From Candidatus Kuenenia stuttgartensis (GTDB lineage Bacteria; Planctomycetota; Planctomycetia; Planctomycetales; Planctomycetaceae), in NCBI GenBank assembly GCA_945861865.1, contig CAMAWN010000002.1, positions 23,028-87,027 of the forward strand: a stretch of 64,000 bases of DNA, given 5' to 3'. The first letter of the stretch is position 1. Each line of letters opens with the position of its first letter. Position numbers and translations under genes: made by a program. A model generated the notes under the pieces. The model worked only from the letters and a program-made list of their open reading frames with translations, did no database searches and was not told where the DNA came from. Positions 1-12,700 of this stretch are shown piece by piece.

Positions 1-712
1 ACTGACCGTGATTCCGCTGGCATCATCCAGACCATCGACTCCACCAATGCCGTCCCTCAGTGCCGTTTGATACGTCAACGCGCCCGTCGTGGTGTCTCGA
101 GCGAACACGGCGATCGCGTTTTCATCGAAGCTGGCGATATACAGGAAACGTCCATCCGGACTCTCAGTGATTCTGTAGGCACCATCCATGCCGTCCACGC
201 CGCCAACGCCGTCCTTCAGCACTGCTTGGAACGTCAGCGCGCCAGACGACGTGTTGCGGCTAAAGACCGCCACCGCATCGTCGCTATAGCCTGTGGCGTA
301 GACCGAGCGCCCGTCGCCGCTCACCAAGACTTGAAAAGCGGCCAGCAAGCCGTCCACCCCGCCAATGCCGTCCTTGAAGACGGTTTGGAACGTCAGCGCG
401 CCAGACGACGTGTTGCGTGAAAACACCGCGACCGAGTTATCGGAGATCCCGGTCACATACACAGAAGTTCCATCCGGGCTCACCGCCACGCCTGCGGCTC
501 CCGATAATCCATCGACCCCGCCCAATCCATCCTTGAACACCGTTTGAAACGTCAACGCGCCGGTTGATGGGTTACGAGTAAAGACAGCCAAGCCGTTATC
601 GTTGAGTCCAGTCGCATAAACGGAAGCCCCATCCGCACTGACCGCGACGTCATAGGCTCCCGCCAAGCCATCGATCAGATCCACGCCATCCGTTAACGAC
701 GAGACGGGAGAG
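1..712 (-). repeat. Second lactonase/YVTN-like beta-propeller (copy A), truncated by window edge
   Basis: DGVDLIDGLAGAYDVAVSADGASVYATGLNDNGLAVFTRNPSTGALTFQTVFKDG...; aligns to 14339-15045 at nucleotide level. Confidence 0.85.
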
Positions 713-3700
713 AGGGTGAAGTATCCCAAGAATGTTGTCCCTGGGCCGTCACCTGCCACGATTCCCCCGGAACCAAAGGACGCATCGAGTTGTCCGTTGG
801 TGCCGTAGCGAGCCAGCGCGAAGTCGTAGTTCGAGCCGTTCCACATCCGTCCCGCAACGGCAATCTTGCCGTCGCTCTGTACCACGACCCCGCCCAACTT
901 GGTGAACGGGCTGGTTGAGACCGCCGGCAAGACATGCAATTCGGTGCTATACGAATCGGTCTGAGCCACGAAGAAGAGGCGGTTTTCCACCACGACCAAC
1001 GACGACGGAAAGCCGCTGCCAGGATTCGCGGTGTCTTGAGCCAGCACCGTGCCGGCAGCCGTGCCGTCGCTCTTCCACAATTCCAAGCCGTTCGTGCCAT
1101 CGTTCGCCCGGAAGAACAAAGTGCCGTTCACGTTCGTCAGCAGTCCCAGCGACGAACTCAGTGATCCCGCGCGGATGTCCTTGACGGGCACCGTACCGGC
1201 GGCCGTGCCGTCGCTCTTCCACAATTCGAACCCGGTCGTGGCATTCGCCGCCTGGAAGAACAGAGTGTCGTTCACGCCGGTCAAGCTGCTCAGCGACGAA
1301 CTCAACGATCCCGCGAGAATGTCTTTGACGAGCACCGTGCCGAGATCCGTCCCATCGCTCTTCCACAACTCGCGGCCATTCACGCCGTCATCCGCCGTAA
1401 AGAACAACCGGCCGTTGAGATTCGTCAGGCCGCCCGGATAGGACGCCGAACTCCCCGACCGGATGTCCTTGACCCGATAGGTTAAGTAGGAATTGCCCTC
1501 GCTCCGCCACAACTCAGAACCGTTCATGCCGTCGTTGGCTCGGAAAAACAGCGTGCCGTTCACGTTCGTCAGATAAAAGAGATCCGAGTTAGCCGACCCC
1601 GACCGGATGTCTCGGACGAGGACCGTGCCACCAGACGTGCCGTCACTCTTCCACAGTTCTTCGCCAGACGATCCATCATTCGCGCGGAAGAACAGCGTGC
1701 CATTGACGTTCGTCAGCAGGCTGGGGTTCGAGCTGGTGAAGATTGTGCTGCGGATGTTCTTGACGAGGACTGTGCCGCCCGTCGTGCCGTCGCTCTTCCA
1801 CAGTTCATCGCCGTTGACCCCATCATTGGCGTGGAAGAACAACTTGCCGTTCACATTCGTCAAATCGGTGGGAACCGAACTATTGGCCCCCGGCTGGATA
1901 TCCTTGACCAGGACGGTTCCGGCCGCCGTGCCGTCGCTCTTCCACAGTTCATCGCCATTCGCGTCATCAAAGGCTCGGAAGAAGAGCGTCCCATTCACGT
2001 TCGTCAGGTTGAAGGGATTCGAGCTGGCGGAGCCTGCGCGGATGTCCTTGACCAGGACCGTGCCGTCCGGAGTGCCGTCGGTCTTCCACAACTCAAGACC
2101 ATTCACCCCATCCGTCGCGGTGAAAAACAGAGTGCCATTGATGTTGGCCCCTGGATTCGGGCTCGCGCTGTACGAGCCGCTTTGAATGTCTTTGACCAGC
2201 ACGGTTCCGTTGGTCGTGCCGTCGCTCTTCCACAACTCGGCACCACTGGTGGCATCATTCGCTCGGAACAGCAGCGTGCCGTTGGCGTTGGTCAATAAGG
2301 TCGCGCTCGAACTGCCATACCCCGCGCGAACGTCCTTGACGAGCACCGTCCCGGCCGACGTGCCATTGCTCTTCCAGAGTTCTGTGCCGTTCACCCCATC
2401 CGAGGCCGTGAAGAACAACGTCCCATTGACGTTCGTCAGATACTTCGGATTGGAACTATACGGCCCGTAGTAGAACCCCGGATTGACGTCCTTGACGAGG
2501 ACCGTCCCCGTTGTCGAACCATCGCTTTTCCATAACTCGCGGCCGTTCGATCCGTTGTCGGCCGAGAAGAATAACGTGCCGCCGACGTCGGCCAGATTGA
2601 TGGGTGACGAGCCAGAGACGCCAGAAAGGATGTCCTTGACCAGGACCGTTCCGGCGGACGTGCCGTTGCTCTTCCACAACTCAATGCCGTTCGTGCCGTC
2701 GTTCGCCGTAAAGAACAGGGTCCCGTTGCTGTTCGTCAGCGCGCTGGGCGACGAACTTTGACCACTGCGAATATCTTTGACGAGCAGCGTGCCGGCGTCC
2801 GTGCCATTGCTCTTCCATAATTCGATACCATTAACCCCGTCGTCGGCGGAGAAGAACAGCGTGCCGCTGACGTTGGTGAGATTACTCAAATTCGAACTGG
2901 AGACTCCCGAACGAACATCTTTGACGAGCACCGTTCCGCCGTCCGTTCCGTCGCTCTTCCACAGCTCGTAACCGTGCGTCGCATCGTTCGCGCGGAAGAA
3001 CAACGTGCCGTTGACGTTGGTCAGGTTGATCGGATTCGAGCCAAACGGATAACTGCCATAGTAGGAGGACGACGCACCCGGCCGAATGTCCTTGACGAGA
3101 ACAGTGCCGTTGAGCGTGCCGTCACTCTTCCACAATTCGATGCCGCTGGCCCCATCGTCGGCCGAGAAGAATAGCGTACCGCCCACGGCGGTCAGACTGT
3201 TCGTATATGTGCTGCCCGATCCAGCGCGGATGTCCTTGACGAGCACCGTACCGCCGAGTGTGCCGTCGCTCTTCCACAATTCGCGGCCGTTCACGCCGTC
3301 ATTCGCCATAAAGAACAGAGTGCCATTGAAGTTCGCCAGGTTGCTCGGAGACGAACTGTCCGATCCCACGGCGATGTCCTTCACGAGCTTTGTTCCGACC
3401 AGCGTGCCATCGGTCATCCACAATTCATTGCCTGTGGTCGTGGTCGTGGTGACAAAGAACGTGATGGCTCCCACCTGCGTGTACGACGTGGGCGTCGAGC
3501 CAGATGTGTTCGGGACGACGTTGATGTCTCGAATGGGATGCAGCTCGGAATTCGCGGCCACGAACGTGGTAGTGAGCTGCCCTTGCGTGCCAAACGCCAG
3601 ATCGGGCACGGTCTCGGAGTCGTATCGAGCCAGCGTGAAGGCGTGCGCTCCGCCAATGTTCGTCGCGCCTGCCACCAAGATTTTCCCATCGGATTGCACG

Positions 3701-6700
3701 GCGACTCCGTGAGCCGCTTCGTCCGCCGACCCGAAATCGGTCGTTCTCCGAAGATGCACGGCCGTCGCCGAAAGGGCGGACGACAACGCGGCCACCTGAT
3801 GCTCGGTCGCGAAGTCGTAGTCTCCGTGCGCGTCGCTGATCGTGGTGGGTTCGTTCGCATCGCGCAAGCCGTCGCCGTCCAAATCGTCAAACAGGTAGCG
3901 CCCCTCAATCCCTGGTTCGATGCCATCGACGAGCTTGTCTCCGTCGAGATCGACGACAAGTCGTCCGGTAACGAGTTCGACTCCCACTGCGAGTGAAAAC
4001 GTCTGCGTGGCCGTGCGTCCGAACGGCGGAGCGAACGGACTGAAATCATCATGCGCGGTCACGGAGATTCGCGCCGTGCCCGCGAAGCCGCCGACAGGTG
4101 TGACCGTCAAGTTCTGGCCTTCGATCTGAGTCCGCAAACCAGGTTGGGTGACGACAAACGGAGTCTCCGGCGTGTGCTGTGCCGCGGGACGTTGATCGTC
4201 ACCGGCGTCCACATCGCGATCCGCCTGCCCGCCGAAGTTGTCGTTCGTAGCACCATCACCCAATCGGCCGTCGTAGTGATTCGGCGAAAGATCAATCACG
4301 CTCGAACCGCTGTCGTTGTCGAACGTGTAATACGCCCGCAAGCCCGGCTCGTTGCCCGTCAACTCGCGCTGCCAATTCGCTTGAATCTCCGCTGCTGATC
4401 GAACGCGATTCCAGAATCGCAACTCATCCAACTGGCCCTGCAACGCATAACTCTCGGCGAAGTCCCCCAGTGCATAGTCATCCTGGAACTGTCCGAGCGC
4501 GAGTCCGGCCACGGAAAGAGCCGACACGGTTCGGTAGGTCGAGGACGCGAATGAGCCATCGACATAAAGCTGAATGAGGCCGGCGGAATTCCTGACAACT
4601 GCCAGATGATGCCACACGTTGTCGGTCAGCGACTTTTGCGCGGCAAGATCGAAACTACCACCACCCGCGTCGTCGATCGAGAGAACGTTTCCGGAATATC
4701 CCACATTGATGACGAACTCACGATTCCCCTCTCCGTTGACCATCGACATGACCGTTTGAGATTGCCCTGTCACGGCGGTCTTCAGCCAGAACTCGATGGT
4801 CTGATCAGCGGCCAAATTGGCCACGGCTGGCGGCAGAACCACGACTTGATCGTTGAAGTTCAGCGCCTGCGTCGAAGCATTAACCACTTCGTGATCGCTG
4901 GTCGCGGTCATCGTCGAGGTAAACGTCGAGATCGATAAGACCGGAAGATTCTCGCTGGCCAACGTCGCAGACAATCCTGGTGTGAACGTGATCGGCACGG
5001 GGTTGGTCGTGAGGTCCGACAAGCCTGCGGCCGTCAGTTCGTCGATGGGCCAATAGGCGACCAGATTAGCTTCTGCTCCGGTCAGGCGATGCGAACGACT
5101 GTCCGCGATTTGCTGCGGAGTTCGGGCACTGCTCCAGACTCGAAGTTCATCGAGCGCTCCGGTCGCAAACCGATCGCTCGACGCAGGCATAGAGGCATAA
5201 CCCACGGTCAACTCCCCTCCGGACGTACTAACGATGTCACCGTTGAAGACCGTCGAATACACCGTCTCTCCATCCACCACAAACTGGATCAGATTCGTGG
5301 ATTGGCTGTAGCTCACCGCGAGATGATGCCATTCTCCCAGCGTGGGGACATATCCACTGGAAACGAAAACCTTGTTACCGGATGTCGCCTGATTGACGAA
5401 CTCAAATCCTGTGATTCGGCTGACCTGAACGGCCCAGCCCAAGCTGCTGAGGACAGGCGTCTTTTGAAAGATTGGAAAGACGTCCGAATTCCAAGCATCG
5501 ATCCGGGTCCATGCCTCCAAGGTCAGTGTGTCAGCCGCCGCGAGCGAATCAAACTTCGCGGCATCCGCAACTCTGGTGATGTCTCTATTGAGCTCCAGCC
5601 ACGAGAGATGTCCCGATGGAGCGGTCGGCCGATCCGTGAGATTCACCACCAACGCCTGACCGGCTGCGGTCGTTTGGGAAGGAAGCTGATTGCCAAACTG
5701 AGGCCGACCGGGACTGTTATCAAACGCCACGGCCGTGGTCGGATTGTTGACGAAACGTCCGATGCCATTCGCATCGCGGCTGAGGAAGACTTCATGCGCG
5801 GCGTTGTTCAATGGATTGCCCGTCAGATCAACGTCCACCAGGTTGGGGAACGGAGCAGCATCCGTTCGGACCAGTCGCACCGCATCGGCCGCGACCGTTC
5901 CATCCATCTGACCGGTCGGGACCGACAGCGTGACGGTCACGCTGCCGTTGGCCGTTGTGCTGACGGTGCTCAGGCTTTGCCAGTTCCGGCCGCCGAACGT
6001 CGAGCCAACCGGCTCAAACCGTTGATCCACGCTGGCGAAGGTCGTCGTCGCTGGGGCGGTGGAAATCTGGAACATCGCCGACGCAGTGCGCGAATCATGC
6101 GCAGGCCAAGTGACTTGGACATCGAAAGTGCCAGAGGGCAAATCCGTGAACGTCCAAGTCACTTTGTCCCCAGTGGGTGCGTTCGGATCATCAGGCGAGT
6201 GCATTCGGTAATCGTGGTCAAACGCGGAATTATTCTGGTCTCCCACCCAGCCGTCACCCGTCACCGAATAACCTGGATCGCCGTTGTCGATCAGGCGCAC
6301 GTTGGTCAGCACCTGCATGTCGCCGACATGGTTGTTGTCGAAGTTCAAATGTTCGAGCTGATTCATCCCGGCGACCGGAGCAATGTCGCCGACGTGATTG
6401 TTCGCCAGACTGAGCACTTCCAATTGGCTCAACGGACGCAGCGGCGAAATGGACTCCACTCCGATGCCGGCATTCAGCCGAACAGCCGCGAAGTCACCGT
6501 TGTTACTGGACCCAGCGAGGATGAACTTCCCATCGGGTTGAATCACCAACTGGTGGGTTGGATCTTCCGAGTAGTTATTGAGGGCGATGACCAGCTTTCC
6601 GTCGCTGTCAAAACTTTGGTCAAGCGTTCCATCGAGGTTTAACCGCACCACCGCGAAATCATCGCTGCCATTGCTGCTACTGTTGGTGGAACCGGCCAAC

Positions 6701-9700
6701 ACCAACTTGCCATCAGACTGAATCGCGACGCTGTAGATCGTGTCGTAACTGCTGTCGATCGAAAGGACGACCTTTCCATCTCCGTCAAAACTGGTGTCGA
6801 GGTTTCCGTCTTGATTCAGCCGTACAACCGCAAAATCACTGTTTGATTCGCCAGCTATAACCAATGTGCCGTCGGATTGGACCGCGATGGAATGAGCAAT
6901 GTCGTAGCCCGGGCTCATCGGTATGACGAGGATTCCGTCACTGTCAAATGTGGCATCGAGAGTACCGTTCGCATCCAGCCGAACAATCACGAAGTCATTA
7001 TTCGATTCGCCCGCCACAACCAGTGCTCCGTCGGGCTGTTGCACGAGACTGTAGGCTCGATCGGAACTAAAGGCATCGACTGAGATGACTTTCGTCCCAC
7101 TATTGCCAAAGCTGTTATCGGGCGCTCCATTCGCGGTGAGTCGAACCACTGCAATGTCGTCGTTCACGCCATTGGACGTGAATCCAGCCAAGACCAACTT
7201 GCCGTCCAGCTGTACGACGAGACTTTGAACAGACTCATAATTACTTTCGTCGTTGACAGAGACGCGGAGCTTTCCATCACCGTCAAAACTGGGATCGAGA
7301 CTTCCATCCGGCTTCAGACGAATAATCGCAAAATCTCTTGTGCTGTGGCCATTCGCTGGCGTGTAGGACGAACCAGCGATCACTAGTTTGCCGTCTGGTT
7401 GCACCACAACAGTTTGAGCGATGTCATACGTTCCTCCTCCAACGTTGACGACGACTTTTCCGCCGCTACCAAAACTGGTGTCTAAGCTCCCATCTTCGTT
7501 CAATCGAACAGCCGCGAAGTCGTCGCGGTTCGTCGCCACGTTGTAGCTACTTCCCACTAGCACCAGTTTGCCATCCGGTTGCAGGGCGATTCCGTTCAGT
7601 GAGAATCCACCAGCGATCGAAGCAAACAGCTTACCGTCGCCGTCGAACGTGGTGTCGAACAACTCGAAGGGGCGTTGATCGAGGCTCAGGAACCGCAGGT
7701 CGGTCAGTTCCGCCAAGGACGTGACGTCGAACACGGCGTTGTGATCGCCGCTGAGCGCTTCGAGGTGATGCAGCAACAACAGAGGAGCCAGATTGCTGAC
7801 GCTGTTGTTGTCGAAGCTCAGCGTCCGGAGTTCGGCTGCGCCCGAATCCGCGCCGACATTGTCTCCCGACAGCTTGCGGCTCTTCTGAATCGGCGACAGG
7901 TCGACGATGTGATTGTTGTTGAGATTCAACTCGTGCAGATTGATCGCGTCTTCCAACCCGGACAGGCTGACTACGCCGCGATTGCTGAGATCCAGCCGAG
8001 TCAGTTCGCTGAGTTCACTGGTGTAAATGGGCCGCGCGATCAGCAGACTGCCATCGAACTGTCTGGTGAAAGTCCGGCCGAGCTTTTGGGCAACGACGAA
8101 TCGCACGCCGACGTCCGCCAGCGTGACGACGGGATCGAGGATGGACTTGATGGACGGCCCTTGCTCACCGGTCGGCGGCGTGAGCCGCGTGGCAGCTTCG
8201 CCTTGAGCCGTGCTTTGATCGCGAATCTCGGATGGATCGGCCCGGAACGTGTCTTGCCCCGCCTCACCGAACAGCCGGTCCAGATCGCCGTTGCCCTGCA
8301 AGAAGTCGTTGCCGTCGCCGCCGTGCAATTGATCGTGATCGGGGTCTTCGTAGATTGGCCGTGTTTGTCCGGCAAACGGAGCCGCGAAGCTGATGGCGAA
8401 CGGCAGTGCCTGCGTCACCGACAGGGCGTTCCCATTTCGGACGATGAAGAATTGCTGAGTACCATCCACGATCTTCCATTGCGTCCCGCCGCTCAGCACA
8501 GTCGCTGTCGCATTGACGGTGAGCTCGAATCCACTTGCCTGGAATACGCTGCGAACCTGAACGGAAACCGTGGCCGCATCGAGATCTGATTGAATCGCGG
8601 TATCCAACGAGAACAGCTCGGTCGAGCCATGCACTCGGACGAAGTATGTGCCTGCATCGAAGTGCCGCAGATCGACGATGGAATGGGACTGCGCCCGCAA
8701 CCCGCCGTGCTCGTCATAGATATCTACGAGGACTCCGGCCCCCGACGGCGTCACGGTCAAGGCTGTGTTGCCAGCTCCAGCCGTGGGAACGCCCAGGAAC
8801 GTGGAGGCACCGGCTCGCGAGGCTTGTACGTTGAGGCTCACGGTCGAGTTGCTCGACGGCAGAGACAAACGCAGCGTCAATCGCGTGTGCCCTTGATTCA
8901 ATGCCTCGCGCACCGCCGCCGACAATGGAATCGACACCACGCCCGATCGTGCCGAGAGCGTGGCCGTCGCAGTCGTGGCAGCGGCGGTTCCGTCAGACGG
9001 CGAGATCAGGAAGTCCGCTTCACCGGGCAGGGCCGAGATCGTTAGCGTGGCTCCCAAGCGGCTCTTGGCTGTTTGCAGATCACTACCCGTCGAGACCAAC
9101 AAGTCCGTCACCGTGTGAGAGGTGGAGGGCACCGACGACACGGCGAACAACGTCCCGTTCACTGGCACGAGACCGCTTAAGATCGACCCACTGGAACCCG
9201 CCGCCAGATCAGAGACCAAGTGCGTGCCATCGGCCGTGCCGTCGGTGGTCCACAGTTCGCGGCCGGCTTGGACGTCGGTGGCGACGAAGTAAAGCTGATC
9301 GCCCGCCACGACGAGACTCTGGGGATGCGAACCGGCCGTGCCGTTCCCGCTACGTGCTCGGTTGATGTTCTTGAACTGCGCCGGTGACACGAGTGGAGTC
9401 GTCGTGTCATAACTCCACAGTTCGCGATCGACCGTGTTGCCGGGAGTCCCGGCGACGAAGAAGAGCTTGCTTCCAAAGCGGGTCAGTTGATCGGGCGTGA
9501 CAACGCTCACGTTCGTGGCGGTCTGGATTTCGACGGTTCCCGCCAACGTGCCATCGCTGGCGAACAGTGCGTTGTTCGCTCGGAAGAAGAGCGTCCCATT
9601 CACCTCAGTGAGCTGCTCGGGCACGAAGCTGATGTTCTTCACAAGCGACGTCGTGGCTCCGTTCGACACCCAAAGTTCGTTGCCGTTGGTGAAATAGAGG

Positions 9701-12700
9701 CTGCCTCCCGCGCGAGTGCTGTCGGTCAAGTTGTTCAGCGTGGTCGCGGTTACTCCCGAAATCAGCCGATGGCTGTTCGTGGCGAAAGTGGTTGTGACGG
9801 GCATCGCCCACACGGCGTTGCCGGTGACTCCGATGTCTGTCGAAATGAACGCGATGGAAGGGACAGCAGGCTCGTTGGCGACCGGCTTCAGCAGCACGCT
9901 GGTCAGCGACGTGACGCTGTTGAACGACGCATTGCCGGGACCGCGAACTTCCTGAGGACTTGGCTGACTCGCACCGCTGGTCGGAGCCACCGACCAGAGC
10001 TTGTTGGCCGACGTGTAGAACAACCGCCCACCCGCCTCGCGCAGATCAAGCGTTCCAGACAAAGACGCCACGAGACGGTTCGCCTGCGTGGTCGTCACAT
10101 ATTCCCACAGGCTTCCGCCCGACACGAGGAACAGGCTCTCGCCCACTGCGGTCAGATTGGTCGGATCGGTGAACGGGACCGGCAGATCATGCTTCACTTC
10201 CTGCGTGCCAATTGCAGTGCCGTCCGTGCGCCACAGGCCGAACGTGGAACTTGTTCCCAACGTGTGGCCGCGGAAGTAAAGCTGCGAACCGACTACCGCT
10301 GTCGCTTGATAAGACTGCTGCAAGGAGTAGGCCGTGCTGCTCGCGGCGCTCACGCTGGTATCGACGATCGACAACTGCGTGCTGCTGTTTCGGCTCAAGA
10401 TCGCATACGACTTGCTGGCGAACGTCAAAGTCCCGGACGCGGCCCAAGTCGGCCATGTGCCCCCCGTGAGTGTCACGACACCGTCTGCGACAGAGACCGT
10501 CCCATCGCGATAGTCGAGACTCACGGGAACTATCGACGGTCGAACCAACGTGAAGAGCGTGGTGGGAGAAACATTTACACCTGAGTTGGCCAGTGAGAGT
10601 TGTAGTCCGTCTGCGCTTAGGGTTGAGAGTGGGTAGCTTTGGCCATTGACGGCGAGCGATCCTTGAGCGGCCCAAATGGGCCACTTGCCACCGCTCAATG
10701 TTGCAATTCCATTGGCAACCGTAATCGCTCCGCTGGAAAAATTCTGAGAGTCGAAAAGCACCGGGAAGGCCGTGGCGTCCGAGCTGTAGTCCAAGGTCAG
10801 CACCGACGAGAGGTCGTCCGTGCGATTGAGGTACGGCAGTAAACTCGCGAGGTCGTATTCCAAGATCCCCGCAGGTTGGCCGGTTCCACCGATGGTGATC
10901 TGGCTGGCGTTGACTTGACCAGCCGTGAACGTCGCACCGGATGGTGTGAGCGAGCCATCCGTCTGCGCCGCGAGACGAATCGGAGCCGGTGCTTCCGGGC
11001 CGATCGACAAGTAATTGCCCGGCAAGCCATCACCCAGCGTGGTGAAGCGATACCAACGCTCGGACTGTCCTGGCGCGAGCGTGTAGTACGCCGTATCAAG
11101 CTGGCTATCGTGATTGTTGTCTTCGTCCTGGAACACGAACGGCCGTCCGGTGGCTCGATTGACCACATAATCGCCACTGCCCGTGATCGTGCGATTGGTC
11201 AGGATGCTGGGCTGCAAACCGGTCGGCAGCAGGTTGTCGCGTTGGCCTTCGATGACATAGACGCGGCCGGCTCGCTGCGTCACTCCGTTGGGGAACGTGT
11301 CGACGAGGCTCGCGCCGATCACTAAGTCATCGACCAAGTCTCGGTTCAAATCCAGCGATGGGCTGACCGTCACCGAGTCAATCACTCCGTCGATCCCGCC
11401 GCCCGACAGCGTTGTATTCGCGGACGACAGAACCACAGTGCCGGATAGCTGTGCGGCATCCCAGAAGACATGCACCGTACCGGTCACTGGCTTGATCAAC
11501 TTGATTGCCGTCGCCTGAGTCAGCGTCGCTCCCGATGGAATCAGGCGTGAGACTGAATCGTTGGAACCCGTCAACGCGACCTGCCCGATAGATTCGAGAA
11601 CGGCCAAGTCCAGTTGTCCGTCACCGTTGAAGTCGCCGGAGACCGCCGAGTGCAGGACCGCCAAGCCGGAAGTCGCCACCGAGCCGATGACCGTGAACCG
11701 CGGTGTCGTCGAAATCGCAACGCCACCGAAGAAGACTTGCAGATCGGGGTGGCTACTCGTCGTGCTTTCGGCCACCGCGAAGTCCGCGTAGCCATCAGAA
11801 TTGAGATCACCCAGCGGGATAACCGCCGAAACATTGCGGCCAATCGCCAGCCGCACATGCGACGAATCCGTCAGCGATTTCGCAATCGCGACCGTGGTCC
11901 CGATGGTATGCGTTGTCGCTGTCGTTCCGCCAAAACCTCGTATCACGGTGAAGGTGTTTGTCGTCGTATTAACAGAAGTGACCTGCATCATTTCCGAATC
12001 GACTTGAATCGTGAATGGGACGGTCGTCGAAAATTCCGTAACACTCGACATCGTCAGCGAAGTCGAAATCGTCGAAATGCTGCCCGAAAGTTTGCTTGTC
12101 ACAGAAGGCGTGGGTGCCAGCAAGACGTAGGCACCTTGAGGTCCATTCGAGAAGGCTAAATCGTCCAAGCCATCGCCGTTGATGTCGCCGACCACATGCC
12201 GTGTGACAAACTCGGAGAGGGTACTGTCCTTGAAGAGAGCCAATCTTCGATTACTGCTCAGTGACCCGCTGTGCGTGCTGGTGCTCGTATACAAGTTGGC
12301 AAAGGGGATAGCTCCGCCATTGTCGTGCCGACCCTGAACCAGAATGTCCGCATTGCCGTCGCCGTTCCAATTCAGCACTAGAGCGCTCGCATCCGACTGC
12401 GCGGGAACCTTGTAAGTCTCGCTCAGAGTGAAGAAGTTCGATCCGACCGAATTCAAATCCAAGTGCCGCGAAGTGACCGCCGCTCCATAAATCACATTGA
12501 GCCGAATGGTGCCGCTGGTCCCGAAGCTCGTGACTTGCGCGAATACCAAATCGCTGCGTCCGTCGCCGTCGATGTCTCCTTGACCGTCCGCCAAATTGCC
12601 GAGTCCGGTATGAAATTGTCCGAACTCGTCCGTGCCGCTCTGCTGCCAGACGATCACGTCCGCGCGGTCGGCGATGTTTTCGATACTGGAAAAATCCACG

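Noticed and set aside
5089-6642. 517-aa plus-strand ORF (and other long plus ORFs across 1-42000, e.g. 20191-21279, 22399-23406, 34366-35625)
   Set aside because: Antisense to the giant minus-strand frame; arginine-rich or repeat-derived composition and no recognisable family motifs. Typical GC-rich shadow ORFs.
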